This document shows, piece by piece, positions 34,684-42,653 of a stretch of 64,000 nucleotides of DNA; positions within the stretch are counted from its first letter, which is position 1; every line of letters begins with the position of its first letter. The notes beneath the pieces are model-generated. The model had not been told where the DNA came from. It did no database searches and was given only the letters and a program-made list of their open reading frames with translations. A program made the position numbers and the translations under genes. The DNA is from Streptomyces sp. HM190. Its GTDB lineage: Bacteria; Actinomycetota; Actinomycetes; Streptomycetales; Streptomycetaceae. The DNA lies in assembly GCF_009857135.1 (NCBI RefSeq), contig NZ_CP047318.1, positions 3,968,001-4,032,000 on the forward strand. The letters run 5' to 3'.

Positions 34684-35328
34684 GTGCCGAAGCCCTCGAT
34701 CTCCCCAGCGTCCCCCGCGGCCGCTCCCGCACCGCGTCCGCCCGCACCCACGGCGGCGCGGCCTGCCCACACGCCCCCTGGGAATCGCCCTTCCCGTCCC
34801 GGCGGGCATGCTGAGGGGGTGAGCGAAGACGAGTTCCGTGCCGTGATGTCCCGGCTGGCGGCGGGTGTGGTCCTGGTGACGGCGCACGAGGCACAGCCGG
34901 ACCCCGAGGGGCCGCGCGGCGAGGACGTCGGCATGACGGCCACGTCCTTCATGTCCGTGTCCCTCGACCCGCCCCTCGTTTTGGTCAGCCTCCGCGAGGG
35001 CTCCCGGATGGACGACCTGCTCGCCGAGCAGCCGCTCTGGGCCGTCTCCCTGCTCGCGGAGCACCAGCGCGCCGTCGCGGGCCGCTTCGCCATGAAGGGC
35101 CGCGTGAGCGACCGCCTGCTCTTCGAGACCGTCCCCCACACCCGCGGCGCCCTGACCGCCGCGCCGCTGATCACGGACGCGCTGGCCACGCTCGAATGCC
35201 GCACCGAGCAGCGCGTGTCCGCGGGCGACCACACGCTGGTGATCGGCCGGGTCCTGGACGCCGCGGTCGGCGGCAAGGAGGGCGGCCCGCTGGCCTACTT
35301 CCGCGGCAGGTACCGCCAGTTGGGGTGA
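34684..35328 (+). CDS. Flavin reductase-like FMN-binding protein
   Basis: This protein of 214 residues has an unstructured Pro/Ala-rich first 45 residues and then the flavin reductase domain: RAVMSRLAAGVVLVTAHE, GMTATSFMSVSLDPPLVLVSL, SLLAEHQRAVAGRFA, LECRTEQRVSAGDHTLVIGRV and PLAYFRGRYRQLG. These bind FMN and reduce it with NAD(P)H for partner monooxygenases, or act alone. A GTG at 34819 would give a tidy 169-residue domain, but the -10 box favours 34684. It has no partner monooxygenase nearby. Confidence 0.85.
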   Translation: MPKPSISPASPAAAPAPRPPAPTAARPAHTPPGNRPSRPGGHAEGVSEDEFRAVMSRLAAGVVLVTAHEAQPDPEGPRGEDVGMTATSFMSVSLDPPLVLVSLREGSRMDDLLAEQPLWAVSLLAEHQRAVAGRFAMKGRVSDRLLFETVPHTRGALTAAPLITDALATLECRTEQRVSAGDHTLVIGRVLDAAVGGKEGGPLAYFRGRYRQLG

Positions 35329-35383
35329 GGGGCGTCGTTCCCCACCGCAGACAGCAAAGATCTACGGGGTGAACGCGGGGGCG

Positions 35384-35432
35384 AGGGGGGCGCGGGGAAC
35401 TGCGCGACCGACCACGACGAGCCCGCGGCCGA
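35384..35432. repeat. Intergenic palindrome copy 5
   Basis: GGGGGGCGCGGGGAACTGCG and CGACCGACCACGACGAGCCC match the core and tail of the family. It lies 56 bases past the flavin reductase stop. Confidence 0.7.
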
Positions 35433-35867
35433 CCAATCACCACCGCCCCACCCCCCTTCAGGGCCCCGCCCCGCCGGACCTCCGCCACACCGCACGGTTT
35501 CGGCCAAGCGGCCGTCACGCCCCCCACCCCGGCCACCCCCGCGCCCACGAACAAACCGAGCATTCGGTAGGCCGCGACCGGAAATGTTCCTGGCGCGACG
35601 CGACTCATGAACGGGAAATTCACCGGAGTCCCTCGGCAGCACCCCGCCGCCTAGATCACCGCCATTCCCGCCCCGGCCATAACGGATCACGATTCGGCCC
35701 CGCAGACAACGCGGAATCACGCATCACAACGCGGAAAACACCGGCCAGGACGGCACGCTTAAAGGCGGCTCAGACCACACCCCGCCCCGCCCCCGCTCAC
35801 CGGAAGCGCCTGGGTGCCGCACCCCGAAGTCGGCACGGGGGGCCGAGCGGCGGCTGGGCGGTGGGCT
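35433..35867. other. Gene-free spacer
   Basis: No supported gene or hairpin was found in these 435 bases. The A/T content rises at 35560-35760, which may be remnant DNA. Confidence 0.4.
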
Positions 35868-36036
35868 CTAGTGCCGCGGCAGATGACGTTCGCCCGTCGA
35901 GGAGCTGCGTCCGATGCGTGCCCTCGGCGTGCCGGGCGCACGTCCTCGTACGGGATGCACTCGGACCTGTGCCCGGTGCGGCGAGAGTGCGTGCCGGACG
36001 CCGCGACGGGGCAGACGTTGCCCGTCGCGGCACTAG
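35868..36036. mobile_element. MITE-like element with 28-bp imperfect ends
   Basis: The left end CTAGTGCCGCGGCAGATGAC and the right end (inverted) CTAGTGCCGCGACGGGCAAC agree over 11 outer bases and at 21 of 28 overall (35868-35895; 36009-36036). Both ends finish in CTAG, a likely target-site duplication (CTAG or TA). The 169-base length leaves no room for a transposase. It looks like a non-autonomous derivative of an IS5-type element, moved by a transposase elsewhere. It has inserted at the outer edge of the arfB hairpin. Confidence 0.65.
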
Positions 36037-36116
36037 AAGGCTCATGAAGATCTTGGGTTCTGGCCCTGCCGTGTCAGCGGCAGGGCCAGAACCCAAGATC
36101 TTCATGAGCCTTCTAG
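36033..36116. terminator. Perfect 39-bp inverted repeat after arfB
   Basis: CTAGAAGGCTCATGAAGATC and the 19 bases that follow are repeated in perfect inverse after a six-base TGTCAG loop, ending TTCTAG. The arm at 36078-36116 overlaps the arfB TAG stop. It is far longer than the 10-18 pair stems of the other terminators here. It may be a terminator acquired from, or left by, a mobile sequence. Confidence 0.8.
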
Positions 36117-36574
36117 CCCCAATCCCGCCCGGACCGCCCCCGCTTGGTATCGGACCGCTGCTTCTTCTCCCGCAGCCGCCGCTCGTTGATCCCCTTCGGG
36201 ATGCGGGTGGGCCGACGCGGCTTGGGGGGCGGGGCCGTGGCCTCCGCGAGGAGCGCCGCCAGGCGCACCGCGGCGGTCTCCCGGTTTCGCCACTGTGAAC
36301 GGTGCTCGGAGGACCGAACGCTGACGACCCCGTCGACGAGCCGCCCGGCGAGCCGCTCCAGGGCGCGCTGCTTCCACACCTCGGGCAGCGCCTCGGTGCC
36401 GGCGAGGTCGAATCGCAGCTCGACCTGCGAGTCACTGGTGTTGACGTGCTGTCCGCCGGGGCCGGAGGACCTGGAGAAACGCCACATCAGCTCGGCCTCG
36501 GGAACGGAGACGGAGCCGCGGACGACGAGACCTCGGGAGGGCGCGCTCCCCGGCCCCCGGGAAGGAGCGGACAT
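36113..36574 (-). CDS. arfB: Ribosome-rescue peptidyl-tRNA hydrolase ArfB
   Basis: This 153-residue class I release-factor-like protein has the GGQ loop in FSRSSGPGGQHVNTSDSQVE near residue 30 and a basic tail (RRPTRIPKGINERRLREKKQ and RSDTKRGRSGRDWG) that reaches into the empty mRNA channel. It hydrolyses peptidyl-tRNA on stalled ribosomes without a stop codon. The ATG at 36574 or one two codons earlier (36580) are both possible. Its TAG stop forms part of the giant hairpin. Confidence 0.9.
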   Translation of the reverse strand: MSAPSRGPGSAPSRGLVVRGSVSVPEAELMWRFSRSSGPGGQHVNTSDSQVELRFDLAGTEALPEVWKQRALERLAGRLVDGVVSVRSSEHRSQWRNRETAAVRLAALLAEATAPPPKPRRPTRIPKGINERRLREKKQRSDTKRGRSGRDWG

Positions 36575-36836
36575 ACCCATATGGTCACCGAGCCCACCGC
36601 CCGCCGTCACCCGCTTTTCCGGCCCCGCCCCGGCCCTTTCTCCACCGGCCCGCCCCGCCCGCTCCACCGCCCGGCCGCCGCCGGCCACCCGCAGCCTCCC
36701 GGCCGTCCGGGTAAAGAAAGCAAAAACGCCAGGAACCTCTGGAGCCCCTCGCTGCGTTCATAGGGGTACAGGTAGCTTCGTCCCCGGCACGAAGCCCGTA
36801 AGGCACGTACGCAAAACGAGGGAAGGACTCCCAACC

Positions 36837-37412
36837 ATGGCTGTAAGCCTGTCCAAGGGTGGCAACGTCTCGCTCACCAAGGAGGCTCCGGGCCTGACCG
36901 CCGTCACCGTGGGCCTCGGCTGGGACGTCCGCACCACCACGGGCACCGACTTCGACCTGGACGCCTCCGCCATCGCGGTCAACACCCAGGGCAGGGTGTA
37001 CTCGGACGCCCACTTCGTCTTCTTCAACAACAAGCAGACCCCGGACCAGACCATCGTCCACACCGGCGACAACCGCACGGGCGAGGGCGCGGGCGACGAC
37101 GAGGCGATCAACGTCAACCTGGCGGGCCTCCCCGCCGACATCGACAAGATCGTCTTCCCGGTCTCGATCTACGACGCGGAGAACCGCTCGCAGAACTTCG
37201 GCCAGGTCCGCAACGCCTACATCCGCATCATCAACCAGGCCGGCGGCAGCGAGATCGCCCGCTACGACCTCTCCGAGGACGCCGCCACCGAGACCGCCAT
37301 GGTCTTCGGCGAGCTCTACCGCAACGGCGCCGAGTGGAAGTTCCGCGCCGTCGGCCAGGGCTACGCCTCCGGCCTCGTCGGCATCGCCCAGGACTTCGGC
37401 GTCAACGTCTGA
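36837..37412 (+). CDS. terD: TerD-family tellurium resistance / stress protein
   Basis: This complete 191-residue TerD protein starts VSLSKGGNVSLTKEAPGL and has the calcium-binding acidic clusters DFDLDASA, NNKQTPD, TGDNRTGEGAGDDEAI and the later IYDAENRSQNFGQV. TerD proteins bind calcium and join membrane-linked stress complexes; Streptomyces carry several copies that affect development. A GGAAGGA site precedes the ATG, and an upstream GCTTCGT/ACGAAGC stem may fold in the leader. A hairpin terminator follows. Confidence 0.95.
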   Translation: MAVSLSKGGNVSLTKEAPGLTAVTVGLGWDVRTTTGTDFDLDASAIAVNTQGRVYSDAHFVFFNNKQTPDQTIVHTGDNRTGEGAGDDEAINVNLAGLPADIDKIVFPVSIYDAENRSQNFGQVRNAYIRIINQAGGSEIARYDLSEDAATETAMVFGELYRNGAEWKFRAVGQGYASGLVGIAQDFGVNV

Positions 37413-37433
37413 CCCACGCCGACAGACACCCCA

Positions 37434-37481
37434 GAAGGCCCCGCCCGACCCCAAGCACCCAAGCCGTCGTGCGGGGCCTTC
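37434..37481. terminator. Terminator hairpin after terD
   Basis: GAAGGCCCCGC (37434-37444) and GCGGGGCCTTC (37471-37481) are perfect 11-base arms with a 26-base loop, 21 bases after the terD stop. Confidence 0.65.
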
Positions 37482-37578
37482 GGCGTCCCACCCGCCGCTC
37501 CCCCGCGTACGGGACGTGCCGCTGACCTCGTCGGTACCCGGCGGCTCCGCCTCGCGGGGCGACGTCCGACCCCGTCGG

Positions 37579-37584
37579 TAGCGT
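37579..37584 (+). promoter_or_regulatory. -10 box, leaderless start of the GNAT gene
   Basis: TAGCGT ends eight bases before the ATG at 37593. No ribosome binding site is seen. Confidence 0.45.
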
Positions 37585-37592
37585 GCGGGGGC

Positions 37593-38477
37593 ATGCCGCT
37601 GCTCGAACCCCTCCGCACCGCCGTGGACGGGACCGTCCCCGGTCCCCTCCTCGCCGAGCTCACCGTCCCGCACGCCTCCAACCGGGCGTTGCACACCCTC
37701 AGCGGCGACTTCCCCGACCCCGACGACATGCGCCCGGAGCAGGTGGACGCGGCGCTGTCCCTGGAGCTGGCCGACCCGGCTGTGGAGATCCTCCTCGCCC
37801 GCGAGGTCCCCGACGGCGCGGGCCGACGCGACGGCGCGCCGCCCCTCGTCGGCATCGCGATCACCCTCGCTCACCACCCCGACCCCGCCGACCCCGACCC
37901 GTGGATCGGGCTCCTGCCGGTCGACGCGGCGGCGCAGCGGCAGGGCCACGGAAGGCGGTTGGCGGCGCTGGTCGAGACCCGGCTCCGCCAGGCCGGCCGC
38001 ACCGCCGTACGCCTCGCCGTACTCGACGACAACCCCGGCGCCCTCGCCTTCTGGACCTCCCTCGGCTACGAGATCATCGGCCACCGCCCCGACCGCGAAC
38101 GAGGCCGTCCCTGCACGATCCTCCGCACACCGCTCACCCCCCAGAGCCGCACGCATCGGGGTCAGGCGCTGCCGTCGGCCTTCCGCCCGCCCCCGCTCCA
38201 GCACTCAGCCAACCCCTCCGCCCTGCTCCAGCGCTCGTTCCCCGGCCCTCACGCCTTCTCCGGCTTGCCCTCGCCGTACAGCCACTCCTCCCAGACCGGC
38301 TTGAGGTCGGCGTCCGGTGCCGTCTTCCGCGCGTGCTTCTCGGCGTACGCGGTGAAGTCCGCCGTGCTCGCGTTGCCGTGGCGGCGGGCCGTGGCCCAGC
38401 CCTTGAGAAGGTCGAAGAAGGCCTCGTCGCCGACGGCCTGGCGGATCTTGTGGAGGACCATGGCGGCGCGCTCGTAG
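37593..38477 (+). CDS. GNAT acetyltransferase with run-on C-terminus
   Basis: Residues 1 to about 185 form a GNAT domain, with the acetyl-CoA loop AAQRQGHGRRLAALVETRL near residue 112 and RLAVLDDNPGALAFWTSLGYE near 140. The domain ends around position 38145, but the frame stays open for another 330 bases, 229 of them antisense to the M1 peptidase gene. The extra 110 residues (PSALLQRSFPGPHAF...) have no domain and look like run-on translation after loss of a stop codon. The target is unknown. Confidence 0.7.
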   Translation: MPLLEPLRTAVDGTVPGPLLAELTVPHASNRALHTLSGDFPDPDDMRPEQVDAALSLELADPAVEILLAREVPDGAGRRDGAPPLVGIAITLAHHPDPADPDPWIGLLPVDAAAQRQGHGRRLAALVETRLRQAGRTAVRLAVLDDNPGALAFWTSLGYEIIGHRPDRERGRPCTILRTPLTPQSRTHRGQALPSAFRPPPLQHSANPSALLQRSFPGPHAFSGLPSPYSHSSQTGLRSASGAVFRACFSAYAVKSAVLALPWRRAVAQPLRRSKKASSPTAWRILWRTMAARS

Positions 38478-39727
38478 ACGGGGCTGTCGGAGATGTGCTC
38501 GGCGCCCGGCGGTTCCGCGGGCGGGAACGCCCAGACCTCCTTGCCGGCCTCGGCGCTGTCGAAGTAGTCACCCTCGTAGAGCGCGTCGAAGCTCTCCTGG
38601 GCGGTGTCGCCGCCGTGGTCCTCCTGCCACAGCCATTCCGCGTACGTGGCGAAGCCCTCGTTGAGCCACATGTCGCGCCAGCTCTTGGGTGTGACGGAGT
38701 TGCCGTACCACTGGTGGGCCAGCTCGTGGACGAGCAGGGCGGTGTCGGGGGCGCCGGGGAAGACCGGGCGGTTCTGGGTCTCCAGCGCGTACTCCACGTC
38801 CGCGTCCCGCTCGACGATCGCGCCGGTGGAGGAGAAGGGGTACGGGCCGAAGTCGGTCTCCGCCCACTCGATGACGTCCGGGATGCCGTCGAGGACCTCG
38901 CGGCTGCCCTTGGCCTCCTCGGGGTCGACGGCCGTGTACACAGGCGGTGTCTCCCCGCCGGCCGGGAGGCGCCGGATCTCGTACGTGCCGATCGCGAGCG
39001 TGGCGAGGTAGCTCGCCATCGGTTCCGCGGAGCGCCACGCGAACGTGGTGCGGCCGTCCTTCGTCGACTCGCCGCGCAACTCCCCGTTGGAGACGGCCTG
39101 GAGGCGGCGCGGGACGGTGACGGTGATGTCGTACGCCGCCTTGTCGGAGGGGTGGTGGTTGCCGGGGAACCAGGCCATCGAGCCCGCCGGTTCACCGAGC
39201 GCGAGCGCCCCGTCGGCCGTCGGCAGCCAGCCCTCCAGAGAGCCGTCCGGGTCGGTGATCGTCCGCGGTTCGCCCGAGTAGCGCACCGTCGTACGGAACG
39301 TGCTCCCCTTCCTGAGGGTGTGCGCCGGCCGCACGATCAGCTCCTGGCCCGCCCGCTCGAACCGGGCGCCGGTGCCGTCGACGGTGACGGACGCGACGTC
39401 CATGCCCTTCAGGTCCAGGTCGAACGAACTGAGGTCCTGCTCCGCCCGCGCGGTGACGACGGCCCTCCCGTCGATGTGGTCCTCGCGGTCCTCGCGGTCC
39501 TCGCCCCGCTCGGCGTCGGGATCGATGTCGACGTCGAGGGTGAGGGCGTAGTGCGTGACGTCGTAGCCGCCGTTGCCGAGTTTCGGGAAGTACGGGTCCC
39601 CCAGGCCGGCCGCGCCGCGCGTGCCGCCCGCCCCGGTTCCCCCGCCGTCGTCGGTGCAGGAGGTGAGGGTGAACGTCAGGGCCGCGGCAAGCAGCGCGGC
39701 GGGGACAACCGGTGAGGATCGGGACAC
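38249..39727 (-). CDS. Secreted M1-family metallopeptidase lipoprotein
   Basis: This zinc aminopeptidase-like protein of 492 residues has a signal sequence and lipobox LTSC near residue 24. The catalytic HELAHQWYGN motif is near residue 325, and the third zinc ligand is in WLNEGFATYAEWLW near 345. The N-terminal beta domain (YDVTHYALTLDVDIDPDAE) is typical, and an acidic EDREDREDH repeat inserts in it. It is much shorter than the 850-residue cytosolic PepN and probably trims peptides outside the cell. The GTG start at 39727 is seven bases after a TAGGAT -10 box. Confidence 0.88.
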   Translation of the reverse strand: MSRSSPVVPAALLAAALTFTLTSCTDDGGGTGAGGTRGAAGLGDPYFPKLGNGGYDVTHYALTLDVDIDPDAERGEDREDREDHIDGRAVVTARAEQDLSSFDLDLKGMDVASVTVDGTGARFERAGQELIVRPAHTLRKGSTFRTTVRYSGEPRTITDPDGSLEGWLPTADGALALGEPAGSMAWFPGNHHPSDKAAYDITVTVPRRLQAVSNGELRGESTKDGRTTFAWRSAEPMASYLATLAIGTYEIRRLPAGGETPPVYTAVDPEEAKGSREVLDGIPDVIEWAETDFGPYPFSSTGAIVERDADVEYALETQNRPVFPGAPDTALLVHELAHQWYGNSVTPKSWRDMWLNEGFATYAEWLWQEDHGGDTAQESFDALYEGDYFDSAEAGKEVWAFPPAEPPGAEHISDSPVYERAAMVLHKIRQAVGDEAFFDLLKGWATARRHGNASTADFTAYAEKHARKTAPDADLKPVWEEWLYGEGKPEKA

Positions 39728-39734
39728 ATCCAGG

Positions 39735-39740
39735 ATCCTA
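39735..39740 (-). promoter_or_regulatory. -10 box, leaderless start of the M1 peptidase
   Basis: Read on the minus strand this is TAGGAT, seven bases before the GTG at 39727. The plus-strand gene starts only 37 bases away, so the two promoters overlap. Confidence 0.55.
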
Positions 39741-39764
39741 GGCGGACATGACACCATCGCCTAC

Positions 39765-40265
39765 GTGCTCGACATCGGCTACGCCCTCTCCAACCGCTTC
39801 CCGGACCCGCCGCAGACGGACTACCGCCGCGCCGACGTCTACGCGCTGCGGCACGACCTCTTCTGCGGTGACGTCTACCTCGCCGACACCAAGGAGGACC
39901 GGGAACTGTCCACCGCCTGGGGATGGGTGCCGGTGCTGGACTTCGCATGGGCGCTCTGCGACATCGTCGAGCAGCTGGACCGGGACCCCGCGGGCTCCCG
40001 CGCCTCCCGGCCGCAGCACGCGGAGCTGGACTTCACCGAGTCGACCGACCGCATGCTCTTCGAGCGCCGCTTCGGCTGGGTGGACATCGAGTCCGACTGG
40101 ATGCCGGCCGAGGAACCCCCGCTCACCTTCTCCCACAGCGAACTCCGCAGAGAGGCACGGGACTTCCTGCACGACCTCGTCGCCGACCTGTGCGACCTGC
40201 ACGAGGACCTCGCGGACAACCCGGCGATCTGGACCCTCCAGGCCCGCTTCCCCCGGCTCGGCTGA
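39765..40265 (+). CDS. Conserved hypothetical protein
   Basis: This is a 166-residue acidic cytosolic protein I do not recognise. It opens VLDIGYALSNRFPDPP and has a Trp-rich centre (STAWGWVPVLDFAWALCDIV, FGWVDIESDW) and a helical end (LHDLVADLCDLHEDLADNP). No motif suggests catalysis; it resembles small Streptomyces proteins of the immunity or chaperone type only in composition. The GTG at 39765 was chosen because the frame upstream is antisense to the M1 gene start. Confidence 0.6.
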   Translation: MLDIGYALSNRFPDPPQTDYRRADVYALRHDLFCGDVYLADTKEDRELSTAWGWVPVLDFAWALCDIVEQLDRDPAGSRASRPQHAELDFTESTDRMLFERRFGWVDIESDWMPAEEPPLTFSHSELRREARDFLHDLVADLCDLHEDLADNPAIWTLQARFPRLG

Positions 40266-40288
40266 CCCCCACCCTGGGGCGGGACCCC

Positions 40289-40957
40289 TCACCCCTCCAC
40301 TCTGATCCCCATCTCCCCCGCCAGGACCGGCGCCAGATCCATCAGCTGCGCCGCGCTGATCACCGCTCCCGACAGCCGCTCCACCCCGCGGGCGATCTCC
40401 ACCGAGGCGGCGCCGCGCAGGTCGACGTCCTTCAGGGTCGCCCCGCTCAGGTCGGCGCCCTTCACCGCGCACCCGGCGAACTCGACCCGCTCCAGCCGCG
40501 CACCGCCGAAGTCCGGTTCGACGAGGACGCAGTCCTCGAAGACGACGTCCTTGAGCCGCGCGTCCCGCAGATTCAGGTAGTCGATCTTGCCGCCGCGCAC
40601 CAGCACCCGCTCCAGCACCGCCCCGTGCAACTGCACGCCGCCGAGCCGCGCGTCCACCAGCTCCACGTCACGGAGGGTGGCCTCGGCGAGGTCCGTACCG
40701 ACCCCCCGTATGCCGGTGAGGACGGAGTCCAGCAGCCGGGCCCGGTGCAGCCGCGTCTCGTCCAGCGCACAGCCCGTGAGCGCGCAGTCCAGGAAGCGGG
40801 CGCCCCCGCCGTCCTGCCCGGCCAGGTCCCGCTCGCGGAACTCCAGCCCGTCGTAGTCCCCGTCCGGCTCCAGCCCTCCGCCGTCGTACGCCTCCAGCGC
40901 GGGCAACCGCACCTCCGGTCGCCGCGCCCCCTTCACCACCGACTTCGCCCGCACCAT
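40289..40957 (-). CDS. Pentapeptide-repeat protein
   Basis: In this protein of 222 residues, A(D/N)LxX-type pentapeptides (LDETRL, LTGIRGVGTDLAEATLRDVELVDARL, LRDARLKDVVF, LVEPDFGGARLERVEF) build a right-handed quadrilateral beta helix over about residues 50-200. Some members mimic DNA and protect gyrase from quinolones; most have no known role. The ATG at 40957 is preferred over an upstream ATG at 41035 because the spacer there is repeat DNA. CAGGAT lies six bases upstream, as for a leaderless start. Confidence 0.8.
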   Translation of the reverse strand: MVRAKSVVKGARRPEVRLPALEAYDGGGLEPDGDYDGLEFRERDLAGQDGGGARFLDCALTGCALDETRLHRARLLDSVLTGIRGVGTDLAEATLRDVELVDARLGGVQLHGAVLERVLVRGGKIDYLNLRDARLKDVVFEDCVLVEPDFGGARLERVEFAGCAVKGADLSGATLKDVDLRGAASVEIARGVERLSGAVISAAQLMDLAPVLAGEMGIRVEG

Positions 40958-41039
40958 GCCCTCATCCTGCACCCCACCACTGACAAAAGCCCTGACCTGC
41001 GAAGACGCCACCCCCCACAGCTCGCCCACCCACACTGCG

Positions 41040-41135
41040 ACCCGCGTCAGTACCGCCCCTGTCAGCGCAGCCCCGCGTCAGTACCGCCCGCGTCAGTGCC
41101 GCCCCGCGTCAGCGCAGCCCCGTCAGTGCCGCCCC
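41040..41135. repeat. Degenerate tandem repeat, GTCAGTACCGCCC unit
   Basis: About six copies of GTCAG(T/C)(A/G)C(C/A)GCCCCGC run through the spacer between the FAD oxidase end and the pentapeptide gene start, reaching the last codons of the oxidase. They are similar in style to the array at 4036-4131. Confidence 0.6.
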
Positions 41136-42535
41136 GCCACCCGGTCCGCCCAGCGCGCCAGCCGTGACGACTCCGCGCGCAGCGAGGCCGTCTCCCGCCG
41201 GTCGGCGGTGCGGTACGTGGCGTACATCCCCTGCACACCCGCCCAACGGAACGGCTCCGGCTCCCACTTGCGTACCCGGTGGTTCACCCACGGCAGCGAG
41301 GTCAGCTCCGTCTCCCCGCCCTGCCCCGAGTCCCGCCGGACGAGGTCGCGCAGGGTGCGGGCGGCGAGGTTGGCGGTGGCCACGCCGGAACCGACGTAGC
41401 CGCCGGCCCAGCCGAGCCCCGTCGACCGGTCGAGGGTGACCGTGGCGCACCAGTCGCGCGGCACCCCGAGGACACCGGACCAGGCGTGGGCGACCCGCAC
41501 CCCGGCCAGCGACGGGAAGAAGCCGACGAGGATCTCGTGCAGCGCCTCGATCGTCTCCGGCTGCGTACGCCCGTCGTTGTCGGTCCGGGACCCGAAGCGG
41601 TACGGCACCCCGCGCCCGCCGAGCGCGATCCGCCCGTCGTCGGTGCGCTGGGCGTACATGTACGCGTGGGCCATGTCCCCGAGCGTCTCCCGACCGTCCC
41701 AGCCGATCGACGCCCACTGCTCGGCGGTCAGCGGCTCAGTGGCGATCATCGACGAGTTCATGGGCAGCCAGGTCCGCTTCTGGCCCTTGAGGTTGGCCGT
41801 GAAGCCCTCCGTGCAGCGCAGCACATGGGACGCCCGGACGGTGCCGTACGGGGTGACCGCGTGCCGGGGCCGGATCTCGGTGACCGGCGTCAGCTCGTGC
41901 ACGGTCACGCCGAGCCCCTCGACGACGTCCGCCAGCCCCGTCACCAGCCGCACCGGGTTCAGTCGCGCCCCGTGCGGCGTCCACGCCGACCCGACGGCAC
42001 CGGCGACGCGGATCCGCTCGGCGGTCTCCCGGGCCCCGTACAGCTCCCGGTCGTCCTCCCCGAACGCCACCTCGTGCGCGTGGAACGCCTTGAGCCGCGC
42101 CAACTGGGCCGGGGTGCGGGCCACTTCGAGGACGCCGCCCCGGTGGATCCCGGCGTCGACACCCTCGTCCGCCGCGACCCGCACCACTTCGGCGACCGTG
42201 TCGTTCATGGCCCGCTGCAGGCGCACGGCGGCGTCCCGCCCGTGCAGCCGGGCGTACCGGTCGCGCCCGGCGATTCCGTTGTAGAGCCAGCCGCCGTTCC
42301 GACCCGAGGCCCCGTACCCGCAGAAGCGCTGCTCCAGGACGACGATCCGCAGCGACGGGTCGGCCTTCTTCAGGTAGTACGCCGTCCACAGCCCGGTGTA
42401 CCCGCCGCCGACGATCACGACGTCGGCGGTCGCGTCCCCGGTGAGCGGCTCCCTGGGCGCGGGGATGCCGGCCTGGGCGTACCAGAAGGAGACCCCGCCG
42501 TTGACGGTGGAGGCGGTCGCGTCCGAGCTGCTCAT
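41123..42535 (-). CDS. FAD-dependent amino-acid/amine oxidase (DAO fold)
   Basis: This 470-residue glycine/D-amino acid oxidase family flavoprotein has the dinucleotide motif DVVIVGGGYTGLWTAYYL near residue 38, GASGRNGGWLYNG near 77 and a C-terminal GWAGGYVGSGVATANLAARTLRDL near 380 that closes over the flavin. It would oxidise a secondary amine or amino acid to the imine. The substrate cannot be told. The 3' end runs into tandem repeats. A TAGCGT box six bases before the ATG indicates a leaderless mRNA. Confidence 0.85.
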   Translation of the reverse strand: MSSSDATASTVNGGVSFWYAQAGIPAPREPLTGDATADVVIVGGGYTGLWTAYYLKKADPSLRIVVLEQRFCGYGASGRNGGWLYNGIAGRDRYARLHGRDAAVRLQRAMNDTVAEVVRVAADEGVDAGIHRGGVLEVARTPAQLARLKAFHAHEVAFGEDDRELYGARETAERIRVAGAVGSAWTPHGARLNPVRLVTGLADVVEGLGVTVHELTPVTEIRPRHAVTPYGTVRASHVLRCTEGFTANLKGQKRTWLPMNSSMIATEPLTAEQWASIGWDGRETLGDMAHAYMYAQRTDDGRIALGGRGVPYRFGSRTDNDGRTQPETIEALHEILVGFFPSLAGVRVAHAWSGVLGVPRDWCATVTLDRSTGLGWAGGYVGSGVATANLAARTLRDLVRRDSGQGGETELTSLPWVNHRVRKWEPEPFRWAGVQGMYATYRTADRRETASLRAESSRLARWADRVAGRH

Positions 42536-42541
42536 GGCCGG

Positions 42542-42547
42542 ACGCTA
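42542..42547 (-). promoter_or_regulatory. -10 box, leaderless start of the FAD oxidase
   Basis: TAGCGT on the minus strand sits six bases upstream of the ATG at 42535, divergent from the kinase promoter about 95 bases away. Confidence 0.55.
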
Positions 42548-42640
42548 ACCCCTGCCGACGGGCCTTGTCTCCTACGGATTCCGTCGTTCCCGACACCCCG
42601 GAGGGCCGGAAAATCAAGGGACTCCGCGACGCCGCGCACG

Positions 42641-42646
42641 TAGGGT
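42641..42646 (+). promoter_or_regulatory. -10 box, leaderless start of the APH-like kinase
   Basis: TAGGGT is seven bases before the GTG at 42654. Confidence 0.55.
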
Positions 42647-42653
42647 CGCCCAC

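Noticed and set aside
34819..35328. Short form of the flavin reductase starting at GTG 34819
   Set aside because: It matches the domain well, but the TAGCGT box six bases before 34684 argues for the longer form; it remains possible.
41040..41135. Possible CRISPR array
   Set aside because: It is a degenerate short tandem repeat with no spacer structure.
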